DNA from: Coriaria nepalensis
Taxonomy: Eukaryota; Streptophyta; Magnoliopsida; Cucurbitales; Coriariaceae
Assembly: GCA_027186245.1 (NCBI GenBank)
Contig: CP114483.1
Span: forward strand, 5,280,001-5,344,000
Reading direction: 5' to 3'
DNA: 64,000 bases
A program made the position numbers and the translations under genes. The notes below the pieces were generated by a model. The model made no database searches and was not told the origin of the DNA. It was given only the letters and a program-made list of their open reading frames with translations. Below are positions 45,061 through 58,519 of this stretch, in pieces (position 1 is the stretch's first letter; every line of letters starts with the position of its first letter).

Positions 45061-46270
45061 GACTTTAAATTAAGCTACCTAAAAGAATGATTAGGACTCG
45101 AGAGAAAGAGATATGAGGCGTAGTTGATCTATTTTAGTAAATTGAATTGCCTTAGACATCCTTATCGATTGTGTGCCCTTTTGTTTTGCTTGCTTTGATG
45201 CTTAGATTTATTGGAGGAGCATCTCTCCACACCATTTGGTGTCTGAATATATTAAGGCCAATGAAGGCTAAATTTGAGTGATTACTATAACATGCTAGTT
45301 TTTAAATGGCTTTTAAGTTATTAAAAGATGTTTATGTAATTTCATGGTTTATTCACTGTCTTTTGAAAGTGCTTATGTTATTTCATAGCTTTTGCCATAT
45401 AATGCTGATTGCTGAAGGTTATTGAATTTGAATGAAGATTTCATGAATCTAAGCACTATAAACTGTTTTATGAAACAATATGATTGAAATAAGAATTTTA
45501 AAGGTATACACCCATATGCTTGGTAAGCTATGTTTGCTATGGATTTAAAGTGCATGAAGTTTGTGATGGGACCCCATTCAAACATTGATTTTGCTGTACT
45601 ATGAGTACATAGTAGTTCATGTTATGGATTATGATTAATTGTGTGACATGGTATGTTACCTACATAGTAGGGTATGTTAAAAGGGAGAATCGCTCCTTTA
45701 GGTACCATCCCGCGGGTGATGGAGACAACGGTGATGCGTGACCTTTTTGGCCCTTCACGTTAAAACTTCTTGTAAAGTATTAATGGGAGTAAAGTGTCAC
45801 AGGGTCACCTCTTGTATCCTAGGAGGGAGCCAGGGTGCCATAGAGGCCACCTCTTATGTCCTAGGAGGGAGCCATAGTGCCACAAAGGCCACCTCTTAAC
45901 TCCTACATTCAATATTTGTGAACGATATATATATATAGACTAATTATGAATGATATAGATTCGCTAATTTTCATGAGGTTTTCATTTTGAAACTAATATA
46001 AGTATGTTCAAGTATATGTTAAAGGTTTGAATTAAATGATATGTCTCAATGACTTTAAAACATGAATGCAAATTTATGATGCTTTATGAAATTGCATTAT
46101 TGAAACCGTTTGACGAATCCTATCTTTACTGGTTTTAACCCATGGCATGCTATAGTTATTACTCACTGAGTTTTATACTCACTCCTCATTTTATTGAAAA
46201 CCATTTCAAATTAGCGAAGGAGTAGAGTCATCAGGGGATTGCTTACCGATTGCTCAGTAGGACTTGGGTA
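45061..46270 (+). mobile_element. Gypsy-type LTR remnant
   Basis: A layout of leader-like sequence ending in TTATTACTCACTGAGTTTTATACTC near 46155 is typical of the 3' part of plant gypsy LTRs. It contains a tandem 42-bp repeat at 45805-45905 (CCACCTCTT..GTCCTAGGAGGGAGCC). It appears to sit inside the family B copia element, between its gag (46572-47010) and integrase (42000-43085). Confidence 0.5.
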
Positions 46271-46571
46271 ATTTTTATGTCTAGTGGACTTCATTTTGGT
46301 GTAGTGTTAGTCGCTCTATTGTATATTTGGATATATAATGTAAAGATACAATAGATGATAAATATTATACATATATAAGTTATATTTTCGCTGTTGTGTT
46401 TATTACAGATTTGTTTTGAAATAGACTGTTCAGATTGTAAGTACTAGTCTATGATGAATGGAAAGAACCTTCAAGTTCAGATATATTCCACATGCTCCAA
46501 CATATGAAAATAAGACAAGTAAGAAGCTTTTGTGAGGGCTGCATAACCGTAGATTCCTCACATATGGGTTT

Positions 46572-47010
46572 CTAGGTGCCTTTGGTTACGTAGTTGTCAC
46601 GCCAGTCATGGATTTGGTAAATCGGATCGTGATGCCCTTCAATGTAAGTAATCATTTTCAGCGCATGGTAACTAACAAAGGTGCCCTCAGTCATCTTCAT
46701 TCGAAATGCCTTAGATATCTGATAACTTTTGTCATGAGAATCTTCACTATAAACTTTTGGCATGAAATTTCTCATATTGTTTTTAGAGCTTGTTATTCAT
46801 TAATGCAAGCATAATGCATTACACATTGTTATCTCGCTCAAGCCACTTATTTCATGCGACCATTATTTCAACATATGATCCCTCAGGTGAGACTTGCATG
46901 AATGGTATAACTTTAGACAAATGTTCATATCTGAGAACTATTCTCATATTTCTAAATCAGCCTCTAAAGTTTGTACCAATCAAGCTATTTTGCTCAAGTA
47001 TCAATTTCAT
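46572..47010 (-). pseudogene. copia gag, family B
   Basis: The - strand reads MKLILEQNSLIGTNFRG from about 47000, then RNMRIVLRYEHL, MLALMNNKL, and in an open segment ISKAFRMKMTEGTFV, ALKMITYIEG near 46660-46740. This is the UBN2-type Gag of a copia family also present at 50412-50880, 51745-52200 and 56590-56980. It breaks off near 46610. Confidence 0.78.
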
Positions 47011-48416
47011 CTCATCATACATTGGAAACTACAAAATACATAGAAACAAAATACATCAACATAAGCAAATCGGTATCTCCCATTATTTTATTACGAAGTT
47101 ATATTCATTTTCTCAATATAAAACAAGAAACATTATTTTTCTTAGTGGGAAAAGGATCCAACCATTGAGTGTTCTAAACCTATGTGTCTGTAGCCAATCA
47201 TAACAAGCACAGAAGGTAGCAAACTCTTTGTGATTACATCTCATGTAATTTCTTTATCTTACATTTAAGAAAACATAATCTCACGTGTTCGCAACCGATT
47301 ATGTTATTTTAGTTGAACTTAACCCAAACATTCTTGTGAAATATAAAGTATTAAAACTAGCTCGTGCATATATCCATATCTACATCTAGGATTATAGCAT
47401 TACTCAACCATGTTGTCATACAAAAATAATAAATGTGCATACTTACACCAAATATAATTCCCAAATGCCTGTTGCCTACTTATATTAATGCAAATAATAT
47501 ATATATTATATTATTTGGAACGATTTGAGTTCAGTCTCATCACAAAAAATATCATACGTATATATTGTGAACTATCTCATAGTCTTTAAATATGATGTGA
47601 CAACATATTCAACCAAGTGTAGATATACATATCATGATGCATGTACATTTAACAACTTAAATTGCAAACATCTAATGCATGAACATGTTAAAACAATTTT
47701 AATCATTCATAAACTATTGTTGTTTTATCTTTTGGTGCAAGACAATGCAATGTTCAGGGAAATCCAAACAAGTCTTTTAGATCTAATATAGTCTTGTTAA
47801 GTCCTTTTAGTAAATTTTAATTATTTCAAGCACAAGCAAATAATTAAAATAATCATCATTAAACTTTTTTAGAAATGAAAAATATTATTTTAGAAAATTT
47901 CTTATTTTAGATCCACTTCTAGAATTAGGAAACATCTAAAATAAAATTTCAATCATGTTAAGTTCACCATAAACAATTTAAGGCAACTTAATTTATTTTA
48001 TATTTGATTTAATACTAAAACACAAATAAATAATTTATATTATTTTACTTAGCAAATATTTATCAAATACTTAATCCAATCATTAATAATATGATCAAAA
48101 TCATATTTAATTAATAGAATCAATATCAGATTTTGTTTGACTTTAGGAAAGCATCCAAAAATTATCTAATCAAATTAGGATTTTTCAACGAACAATTCAC
48201 CACCATCATCGTGCATCACCGCCCCCATGCAAGTCGTGCAGTAGCGGCGCATGCCACACGATGGTAGTAGCACTCGCCGCTGTTTGGAGGCACCACGACC
48301 ATTGCTGCAAGCAGCGATAACGGCTGTCCCAAATAGTAGCCAAGTTCTCGCATGCTTCCATAAAATTCAAAACATCAAATTAAAACAGATAATTCATGCT
48401 TTTTCGGTATGACCTA
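47011..48416 (-). other. Leader of copia element, family B
   Basis: AT-rich sequence between primer-binding site and gag. 47160-47400 matches 52230-52460 (words such as TGTAGCCAA, CATGTAA and AACTTAACCCAAA), the leader of another copy. 48200-48340 is a GC-rich patch with GCGGCG and GCAGCGATAACGGC words that may be structured. No gene is visible. Confidence 0.65.
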
Positions 48417-50411
48417 GGCTCTGATACCGTTGTTAGGAGTTCATGCATATAAAGTAGTGGAAATAATAATTTAAAATTTTCCGATCTTATCCTAATCATT
48501 GCATAAATCTATAAGTAAGATCAATCATAAACAATTATGTATCATATATATAATCACTTTACAGAAAAGTGCAGTAAATCCCAAGTATTTAAAATTTGAA
48601 GTTTAGGTTAAACAGTTACCCTAACTCAATGAGAAAACTACTACAAACCTTTTTGCAATTTCATTGCAAGGAAGATTTGAGATGCCCATGTGTTCGTCCT
48701 TTAATCATAATCCACATGATCTATTTGCTCAATTAATTTTCTATATTGAGATTTAACTCATGAATCAAAATGTTTGACTAAAGGGATGGGAAAAATCCTC
48801 TCTTTTTTCATTCTCAATTTCAGCCAAGAGGACATGGAGTAGCATGTGATTTTCAGCTACCCTAGTGGTCTATTTATAATGTTCCACTATGTCTAAGGTT
48901 TCCTAATCACACTAGGTTTCCTTGTAGCATTAGGTTTCCCTAAATATATTAAGGAAACAATGGGTCAAACCTGTATACTATGGCCGGCCATACCATAGAT
49001 CATAATCCATGGATAATAATCAACCGTTTGATTAATTTGACCCATGAAAATCAAATTAATAATTTGGCTCATTAACCCTTTAATATCGAGTTATTAATAC
49101 GAACCTTTAAGACCCTCTTAATTTATAATTTCTAATTGAATCACTGTCATAGTATGTTGTGCTAGCAAAGCTACATGACATTAGATTTAATAAATTAATA
49201 ATTACTATTTTACCCTTATAGTCAAACTATAAGTCAAATGACTATTTAAGCCTTAAAATGAAAATAGTCAGGTTTTTTTCTTTTCTCCGACAAATCTTAA
49301 ACTGAGTTACTATCAAATCTTATGTGTATGACCGATTAGGTTCTACATCACACTGGTAGGAGAATTTCATAACACTTTATGATTTTATTTAATTCACAAT
49401 TAAATTCCTTTAATTAAAAATACTTTTTAAATTAAACGGTTAACTTAATTATCTCATGACCAAATAACTCAAACCTCCAAGCCAAGATTGACTTATAGAA
49501 AAGTATTAAGACTACTCAGGAGATGAGAAGTATCATTTTCCAAAAGAACTTCCTATGAGTGTAGTATATTTACAATAAATGATCCCTCTACCTTGACAAT
49601 ATCCTGATTCATTTTAGTGAACATCGACAATGGTTTTAATGAAGCTCCTTCCATACCATACTATTTTGCAAAGATTCGTTGTTAAATAAAGACTATAATT
49701 GATAGGCTTATTTCCAAATACGAAAGTGATGGATTCTATATTGATCACTCGTAACTTTTGTACCTAACAGTTCACTTTTGGCTAAGGCTAATTGGAATAA
49801 TGTCAAAGCATGAAATCCGGAACATAAGATACCATGGTGATCTCAAGTCTAAGGACCACATGTAATATAGTTACTAGATAATTCTCATTAACAGTCAGTA
49901 GTTTCACCATAGAGAATTGTATAAATGTCACATCTGGTATCCCTTTTTTTTGGAAAGTATGTCTTGTATCCCTAGTATTCACTAAGTACTCACATAATTG
50001 TCATGATGTTCCACAACATCAATGGCTATGAGATCGGCCATCCTAAAAACTTTAGGTGATGAAGTATGTGATTGTCTATCCGAATCATCAATGTCCATTC
50101 ATGATGATCCTATGACAGCAAAAATTTTGTGTCTTAAGGTTTAAGCTACTTAAGTCTCAATCTGCATGATCTATATCATGGTTTCAAGCATATAACTTAA
50201 CACACTAGATTTTATCATGATATACTTTTATAAAATATAAGGTATTAATTCCAACAAAATTAAAAAATATTATAAATAATAACCGACTTTCATAATGAAA
50301 ATTAATAACAATGTTCATTATCTTGCTAATATCTGCATAAAGATAGTATCACATATAGTTATTTGCCCCATTGGTTTAAAACCTGATTAGCTTGATGGGT
50401 ATACACTTTCA
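48417..50411 (-). mobile_element. 5' LTR and primer-binding site, copia family B
   Basis: The LTR runs on the - strand from TGAAAGTGTATACCC (50411) to CTAACA (48431), 1981 bp. It is followed by a primer-binding site, CGGTATCAGAGCC (48417-48429), one base off the initiator-tRNA-Met site. It is the best-defined LTR of this family. It cuts into an older family B gag (50412-50880), so it is a nested insertion. Confidence 0.85.
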
Positions 50412-50880
50412 AAAAGCTCATAACCTATCCCGAAAACTAGACTTTCTAGTTTTTCTATGAGTTCAATAATGTTAAGGACATGATCCCCTATGGGAGTTAC
50501 CTTAGTCATCATTATATGAAATAGCTCCTTAGATGTGTCATACCTTTTGGTACAACTATCCTTACCCGAGATTGCATCTAGGTTATTGATAATCTCAATG
50601 GCTCATCTTTTTGTATTACCTTTGAAGCTCATTTGACATAGATGCAAGTACCATACTTTGCACCTCGTCACCTTAGATCAACCATTTGAACCAAGTGGCT
50701 TTCTCATTGGCACTTGCTCCCTCCAAAGAAGCAATCATGATACCTTGGGTATGAACATCAACCAGTTATTCATGTTTTAGAATAATTCTCAATTGCCTAT
50801 GTCATTCCCTATAGTTATATCTAACTAACAAATTTTGTTCCAAGATTGAATTCAACGAACTATTTGCATGACCGTTATAA
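50412..50880 (-). pseudogene. copia gag, family B, interrupted copy
   Basis: The - strand reads NYREWHRQLRIILKHE near 50790-50840, NEKATWFKWL, then RYDTSKELFHIMMTKVTPIG and LNIIELIEKLESLVFG near 50440-50550. The frame is cut at 50411 by the LTR downstream. It is the same family as 46572-47010. Confidence 0.8.
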
Positions 50881-51099
50881 AATAATAAACAAAAGAATAA
50901 CATAAGTAACTTAGTAAATTACATCAATAACTAAAACTAAGAGTCTATTTAATTTTAGTTGGTCTCCCACTATTTTATTACAATCAGATGATTGGTACCA
51001 TACCAGATTGATCCTTCCATCTATTCATGGTTCTAGAAAATTCTAGGGCATGATTTAACTATTAAACCCTATTAGATTTTTCTTATGAATTATATAAAC

Positions 51100-51740
51100 T
51101 CTTATGTAGCTAGACAATAGATATACAGAAAGTTCTTTTCATACCACAATACTTTGGCTAAAGGTTTTGTTCATTGCATAAGTTATATTTGTTCGTAGAA
51201 CCACATACTCTAATATAAAGGTGATGGATCTCATCTTACCACTCTATAAGACTGCACATACTCTCGCACATGCCAAACAATTCAACCTTTTATTAGCCTT
51301 AGCTTAGACCATGTAGAGTGTTATCAAAGTATGATATTTTATATGCTAATGTTGTAGTGATCTCATGTATGAGCATCACAAGTACAATAGTCATCGATAA
51401 AATTCATTAGCTGATAATATAATTACCATTAAGCTTTTGTCAACTGATCACAGTCAGTGATTAAGTCTCTAATCACTTATACGCTTATCCTGATATCTAC
51501 AAATACCAATGATTATGACAATATCACTCTTCTTCTGAAGATGATAATGCATGTCAAGTCTCTCTAGATTGTCATTATCCCATCATGACAATCCAATGAC
51601 TATGAAAATTTTGGATATTAGACTTAAGCCAATTTGGATCTCACCGATCATGATCTCAACCATGATTGAAAATGCACATCTAAGATCTGAGAATTTGTCA
51701 TGTATGCAAGCAATTAATGATGCATGCAATTTGCTATTTC
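51100..51740 (-). mobile_element. LTR fragment, copia family B
   Basis: This aligns with about 49490-50260 of the full LTR (shared phrases GTGATGGAT..AT, GGTGATCTCA.GT, CATGA..ATCC.ATGAC), same orientation, but lacks both LTR ends. It separates two gag copies. Confidence 0.7.
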
Positions 51741-51744
51741 CAAC

Positions 51745-52200
51745 CTAATAACAAACATCATGACAAATTATCACCATATGGGTAAGTGATAATGTAAAAT
51801 CGCATATTTATGTTCGTATTGCCTTTGAGGCCTATTGATATTGTCACAAACATAATTTATTTTGGTTAATCTTGGAACAACTATTTGTCCCAAGTGGCTT
51901 TTCTTTGGCATTCACTCTTTCTAAAAGAGTGATCACGACCCCTTAATTTTAGACATTTGCAAGGTGTTCATGTCTAAGAACAATTCTTAACCATCTTTAT
52001 CAATTCTTGAAATTAGTCTTTACTAACTTGTATGTTCAAGAATCGAGCTAACCAAATTATTGGTCATTGCATGCTTTCATAAGAGAATAACAAATAATAA
52101 CATAGGTAACTTAGTAAATCATGTCAAGTACTAAAATCAAGAGTCTTTTCAATTATAGTTAAGCTCCCACTATTTATTGTAATTTTCATTACCCTTTTAT
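51745..52200 (-). pseudogene. copia gag N-terminal part, family B
   Basis: 51860-52190 matches 50640-51000 (the gag start and its upstream sequence). The - strand gives INRPQRQYEHK and nearby decayed Gag phrases, with stops. It is truncated at about 51745 where an LTR fragment begins. Confidence 0.68.
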
Positions 52201-53701
52201 GTGAACTGGGAAAGACACTTTTCTCCTAGTGGGTAAATGACCCCCACATCGAATATTATGGTCCCACGTGTTTGTAGCCAACCACAATAAAAATACAAGG
52301 TAGCGAAAAAACTTTCGCAGTTACATCACATGTAACTCCTATACTTGCCTCTAGAAGAACATGGTCCCACATGTCTACAGCCAACCATATCTTGAAGTTA
52401 AGCTTAACCCAAAATGTGTGTGTGACACAACAACTACTCCAACTAATAGTACCTAGGTCCATAACCGAATATAGTTAGAATATTAAAATCACATGCATCT
52501 TATGCATTTAAATAACGACTGAGCTCATAGATTAGTAAATCACTAACCCTATGGGTCCATAGCCGATTAAATAAATTATTAATCTCAAATTTATTATAAC
52601 ATTTGTAAGGCGCTATGTAATGCATTCTTAAATACTTTACAAGCTTAATATAATCAAGAGAGATTTTGAATTTATTTTTCTAATCATGATATCTTCATAC
52701 ACACATTATCAACATCCTTTTCAATATGATGTGAATTCCATATCGAAAAAATAATGTATATACTATATCAACAATAGATGTATAAATCAAACAACTCATT
52801 CAATAAGTATTATATCCATCAATTTATTGTAACGTGACATAATGCTTATAATGTGTTACTAGCATGACTAACAATTAATTATATTAGTTGTATTAATTGT
52901 TTATTGATTCAAGTTAGCATGAAAATCAATTATAATATTCTACAAATACTTCAAAGAATATTCTCAAGCCATATTAATTTTCAAGTTGAACTCTTTCAAA
53001 ATAAGAAAATTGAGTGTTGGAAAACCTTCTCATAATTTAGACCTTATTATAATTCAAAAGAACCAATAATATACGAAACTTTTTGTTTCAAGAACACTTT
53101 CTCAAAATAAATATTCTTATATGCTTCTTACCATCTTGCAACATTTCATAAATGATCATTTTTCATTAAAAATTCACACTTTACAATCTCTTTACACCTT
53201 TTAACTTTTCAAGTTAAATGATATTTTAACCTTATGAAAAATTAACACTTTGCAACGTTTAATTTTTCAAGTCACGTAATTTTAATTTTACACATTTTAA
53301 TCTCAAAATGATTTTAAAATTAATTCGATAATTATTACACAAAACCTGAGCGAATGGAAATTTTCAGATGTTCCAAGTTTCTAAAAATTAGCGAGCCTCA
53401 CTCATATGCATGACATAGTGGTAGTACGACGTGTCATTACACACTAGGCCCCACCAACAATGCGCACATAGCAGTCTACTGTCTGGATAGCTTCTCCATT
53501 ACCGCCATTTGTGGCGGCGATTTAGCGATCAAATCTCTGATAATTTTCCGGGTTTGTTTTGGGTTTAATACAATATCCATTAGTTTAATTTCCAGAAAAA
53601 TAAACAACCTAAAAACACCATGCGAAATACCAAATCTAGCATTTTTAATAGCAAAAAAAAAAAATGAATCCAAAAATCGAAACTCTTCTAGCATATCATG
53701 A
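52201..53701 (-). other. Leader of a copia family B copy
   Basis: AT-rich with no gene. 52230-52460 matches the leader at 47160-47400. A GCCGCCACAAATGGCGG-type inverted repeat lies at about 53500-53520 (CCGCCATTTGTGGCGG). The open frames here are not coding. Confidence 0.6.
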
Positions 53702-53714
53702 GGCTCTCATACCA
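53702..53714 (-). other. copia primer-binding site, family B copy
   Basis: On the - strand TGGTATGAGAGCC differs by one base from the initiator-tRNA-Met site plus CC. The adjoining LTR end is not clear; the nearest CA is ~10 bases away, so the LTR beyond 53725 is only presumed. Confidence 0.65.
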
Positions 53715-53724
53715 CTATAAGTCA

Positions 53725-55800
53725 TTGAATCTTTGCTTATCAAAGTGAAAATGCTATATTCAAAATATAGCTTCTAGATATCCTGATAATGCTTTTGAAA
53801 AACTTTTCTTCAAACCGGAAATCGAGTTTCACATCATAATAAGAAAAACATCAAATCTAGTATAGTGAAGTAGGAGAGAAGATAAGAAATTATTCCGAGC
53901 ACTCAATTCCTCAAAGGCCAGTTCCATCTCCGTGAATCAAGTATTAGAATGACTTTCCCATTCAATTGTTTGTTTTGTTTTTGACAATTTCATGGAATGG
54001 AATGAGCCAATGTTTTGATTCCTTTTTTTTTTAATATAAAAAACTTAGACTTTGATCAAACCCTAGAACGATTGATCATTCAAAGGCTTCATCATCAAAG
54101 ACTAATCACATGGACCCAATCCCCCTCCCACCAGTGTTCCACCCTTTTAAGACCAAGCTATCAACTTTTCTCCTTAAGGCATAGCTTCTATGCACGTGGA
54201 TCCTACTCTTGAAGAGATATTGACAAAGCTAGTTAATATAGTCTACTCTGACTATATATTTGATCGGATAAGACTACAAATCTAGAAGTTTGGTGATAAG
54301 ATTAAGCGGGTTACTATGCTTTTTAGGAAGTGCTCTAAAGCCAACATGGAGGTTACAAATTTCCTGGCTCGTTATGACTCGACGTTGCAAACAATGGATT
54401 AAAGAAAGTCTTTAGTCAAAGCTCCTTATGAGCACTTTGAACAAATGAAAAGTGAATACAAATTATTATTGGTTCAGATAGTCAAACTGAAAGCTTGAGT
54501 TGTAACCCTCAGGACCCGTTGAGCTGATATTCTGTTATCGCTTGTCGAGTGCTAGGGAATTTGTCATGATTGGATTTGGAACACCAATGAGATGGTGAAG
54601 TAGATGTCCCAAGATAATCTTGCGGTTCAACAACACCAGGATATGATAGCAACATCTACAAAAATTCTGGTAGTTGTTGATTTTACTTGGAAGCCTTAAG
54701 GACATTCTACAAACTATATGAATGAACAAGCCATTGGCTTGTCCTTTCTTTATATATATATACGGCCATCGTCAATTTTCAATATCGACATTAATTTTGG
54801 TGATTGAGAAGTTGGCTTGGATATTGATCGCCATTGAGTCTTAGCTCTCGTAGTTTCAAATGTTTCACGGGTGGGACCCAAGTGCATCAGTATCCTCCAT
54901 TTTCTTCACTATGTGGGGGGTACTTGATGATAAAGCGCTTTGCCCTACCTTTTGTTATAATCCTTGTGCATCTAAAGATGAATTTGTTTAGTACACAACT
55001 TTTCATGGCTCTAACGGATTCTCAGTCATGATCAAAGTCAACTGATTTGTCCAAGTCAGCCTGCTTCAGGTCGGAGGGTGAAGATGAGAGGTATATATTC
55101 TTCTCTTTGTATTATTTTTCCTTTTTTACACACCTTGCTTCATCTAATGTTCTCCTTCTCTTCTACAGTTAGGTGTTGATGTGCAAATTCTACGAACACT
55201 TTTATTAGCATTTCAAAATGCAATTGTTCTGTCCCAATAGAAAGCATAGAGTGTGAGTATACCAGAAGTACAAAGACTTCAAAAATTGAAGAACGATAAT
55301 TTAAATTGCAATAAAATAAAATGTGGAATAATTAAAGACATAAGGATAAAGTGCATAAAGATAAGTAGCACACAAATTAAAGGCAAAATAAATAATAGGT
55401 ACATTAATTTAAATTGAAAAATGAAATAAAATTACTTCATTAAATTAAAGACATGCTATCATAATAGAAATGGATCTGATTTGATTACAAAGCAAAAGAA
55501 GCAGGATATAATGCTTAACGGGTTACTATTGTCTTGGTGAATGTCTATGAGTATAATCTATGTTTAGGATTAGAGCCTAGATCATACCGATAATCATATA
55601 AATCATTATTTTAATTTCATATATGATATGTCATTATTCTTAGATATTCTTGATTGATTTCTGAATGTTTTTTGTGCTTGGAAACCAAAAGAATGAAATT
55701 TGAAATTTAAGTTTTTGGATTGGCGAAAGGGCACCATTCATAGTGGGGAATCGTTTTTGGGTAGTTGTACAATGAGTTTGACTGGCTGCATGGTGGCATG
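53725..55800. other. Unassigned region
   Basis: 54190-54500 on the + strand has a weakly coding-like stretch (HVDPTLEEILTKL, MEVTNFLARYDS, YKLLLVQIVKLKA) that I cannot assign. 54546-54620 resembles 60510-60580. The rest, including an AT-rich stretch at 55250-55540, holds nothing I recognise. Confidence 0.4.
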
Positions 55801-55809
55801 ACATTTTGA

Positions 55810-56210
55810 ACATTTTAGAATAGGTAGATAAGACAACTTCCCATAAAACTTAATAAACATGAGTCGGCGGCAGCAGGTGGTACAAGCAGCACTGTCTTTG
55901 CTATAGCGTTAAAAAAAAATCCTAATATGCGGCAACACGATATTTGATATATCTGAAGATCTTACCGTTAGATGCTTTTAAAAATTTTAGAAAAGGTAGA
56001 TAAGACAATTTCCCAAAAAATAATAGAAATGGATCAGCATTTGAACACTTAAGATGACAGCGATAGGTGGTGCAAGCAGCACCGTCACTACTCCAATGCT
56101 CATGCAGAATCCGAATATGCAGCACCATGAAATTTGATATATCAAAAGATCTAACTGTTTGGTCATTTAAAAATCTTCAGAACGTGTAGATAAGACAATT
56201 GCCCAAAATT
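55810..56210. repeat. Tandem repeat, unit ~170-187 bp, 2.3 copies
   Basis: The phrase GTAGATAAGACAA recurs at about 55825, 55994 and 56185. Between, each unit carries GGTGGTACAAGCAGCAC, AATATGCGGCA and TTTGATATATC..AAGATCT. Confidence 0.85.
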
Positions 56211-56589
56211 AGGAAATTAGGAAGAAGTTCCAAATTAGGAAATTTTTGTTATCTAACTTGAGAAAGGTTCTATCTGCAAAGGCATTTGCTACCTTTCATG
56301 CTTATTATAAGTAGCTACAAATATGTGGGATTATAATATTCGATGATTGGATCTTTTTCCCACGAAGAAAAATTAATTTTTCTTGTTTTATGTAAGAGGG
56401 TAATATAATTCATAAGAAAATAATTGGGAGATACTGTAATTGTAAAGACCTTTGATTTTGGTAGTTAATATTGTATGCAAATTTATGTATGTTTTTTTCA
56501 TATTTGCATTTATGTAATGTACAAAAACAAACCATGTTTTAAAGTCTGTTCACAAGTTGAATAAATTGGTTTGACCAGAATTTCAAAAA

Positions 56590-56980
56590 GAATGGCATTA
56601 GTAATCTAATAATCATTTTAAGAGATGAACATATTATTGTTATCCCGAATCGAACACTTAGGACATTTTGGTTACTTCTAAAGAGTACTTGGAGGAACAA
56701 TGATCACTTGTTTCATGTAATTGAGCGAATTGATGAGATGCAATGTATTATACTTGCATGAATGGATAACTACCTTCAAAAGCATTTTGAGAAGTTACAT
56801 GTCGTTGAGATTATCGATAATTTTAAATATGTTATTGGTATAAATATTCAAAACGACATGTATGCAATCTCTAAAGCCTTGTTTAATGATGTTTGAAAGG
56901 AACTTTTATCAGTGAACAAGTTCCAAAAAATATTTTGACATTTGGAAGTGAAGTGAGAGTAACAAGTTTTGTAATTGTTA
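56590..56980 (+). pseudogene. copia gag, family B, decayed
   Basis: The + strand gives the family phrases QKEWH near 56590, AISKALFND near 56870 and a run of Gag-like residues between (LHVVEIIDNFKYVIG), in changing frames. Orientation is opposite to the copies at 46572-52200. Confidence 0.6.
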
Positions 56981-57639
56981 AAATTCTAAGTAGTGACGTA
57001 GTTAATTAACAATTATTGTTTTCAAAATTATTAAATCTCAAGTTTGACTTAGTAATGTAATGAATATTCGATTCAATTTCATGATTTGTGAAGTAGTTAC
57101 AGATCTTCAAATTTCCATTAAGATGGAAGGGATAAAGAAATTAGAAAGGAGTTTCAACCATAGTAGCAATGGAATTTGAAGAGTAAAAGAAAAGGTTAAC
57201 CAAGCCTCTCTTATGAAGCATAATGATGTTTCATTATTGTTTAAAGTTAGAGAACAATGTTTATTTTAAATTATTCTACAAAAATTATGAGGTAGCGGAT
57301 CTGATTTCATATATGTGTAATATATGATTGATCTCAAAAGTAGTACAATTTTAAGAAAGACAAAATACATCTGAAGGCAACCAATGAACAAAAAATTGTT
57401 ATATTAGTACTGTCATTCTTGGTTTCATCCTAGTCATCTGGAATAAATTTAGAAATCAATGAGTTGATGTTTTCTATAGTTGTTTTTACCTGAAGTGTTG
57501 TTTCTATGTTTTAACAATGAAGGTTTATCTTCAAAATCAAAGAACAATACTTTTAACATCTCATTAGATGAGATATTTCATGGTAATAGTTAAAGTATAT
57601 ATTCTAAATTTTAATAGGAGAAAACTTATATCAATATTG

Positions 57640-58230
57640 AACAAATTAAGAGAAGAAAAGTTTGATGTGATTCAAACATGTCTTGGCACGATCAATTAAA
57701 TCATGCCAATGAAACAAGAATTCACAAAGTTGCTTTTATGGACATATTAGGTCTAATTGATTCTGAACTATAACAACTCGTAAACTACTATTTATTAGGC
57801 ATGATTATAAGTTTTCTCTTAGTGAAAAGAAAAATCAAATTCTCTCTTAATGGACATCTCCTAGAATGTCGAATGAGGTATCATACCTTATCAGATTATG
57901 TTCGATTAGTCAGATCAATCTTGTATAAAGTATTCAAGGGTTATGCCTAAGAATATTATTGTTACCTATAAAAAAGAATTTCCCCCCAATAAATTTTATT
58001 TGCTACTTCCTATGAGATATGAAGTAGTAGAAGAATGTCATTGCACCATATTATGATACGAAGATATGATTGAAATGTTTTATTTTATGCGATATCCTAA
58101 AAGGACATTAGGATATTGTTTTCATCATACTCTATAACAAAATATTTTTGTTATGAGAACCACTACATTCTTATAGAGGGATTTTCTTTTTGAAAGAACT
58201 AGTGAGAGTATGATAGAACTTGAAGAAATT
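57640..58230 (+). pseudogene. copia pre-integrase and integrase end, family B
   Basis: WHDQLNHANETRIHKV near 57690 is a decayed copy of the LWH.RLGHI.. region. RYPKRTLGYCFHH near 58090 and IFFLKELVREY near 58185 match the C-terminal integrase phrases of the - strand copy at 42370-42480. The core with the catalytic residues is not readable. Confidence 0.7.
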
Positions 58231-58519
58231 CAAGAATAACAAAATAATTACAAACCTAAAATTCTATACTCACTGAACTAATACATCTAAGACTTCCTCG
58301 AAAGAGACAACTGTGAAATCTCAAAGTTTAGAAAGGATTTGTAGATCCATTATTTTTCTAGTGGGCCCAAATAATATGGATTTCTAGTAGAAAATCATAG
58401 TAAGTGACCACTTATATTTGATGACCCTACGATACATTTCGAGTCTATGAGTAGCTCTCATTTCGAGAAATATATGCACCTAAAGGAATGGTTCCCAAAG
58501 GATGCATAGATGTTGCTTA

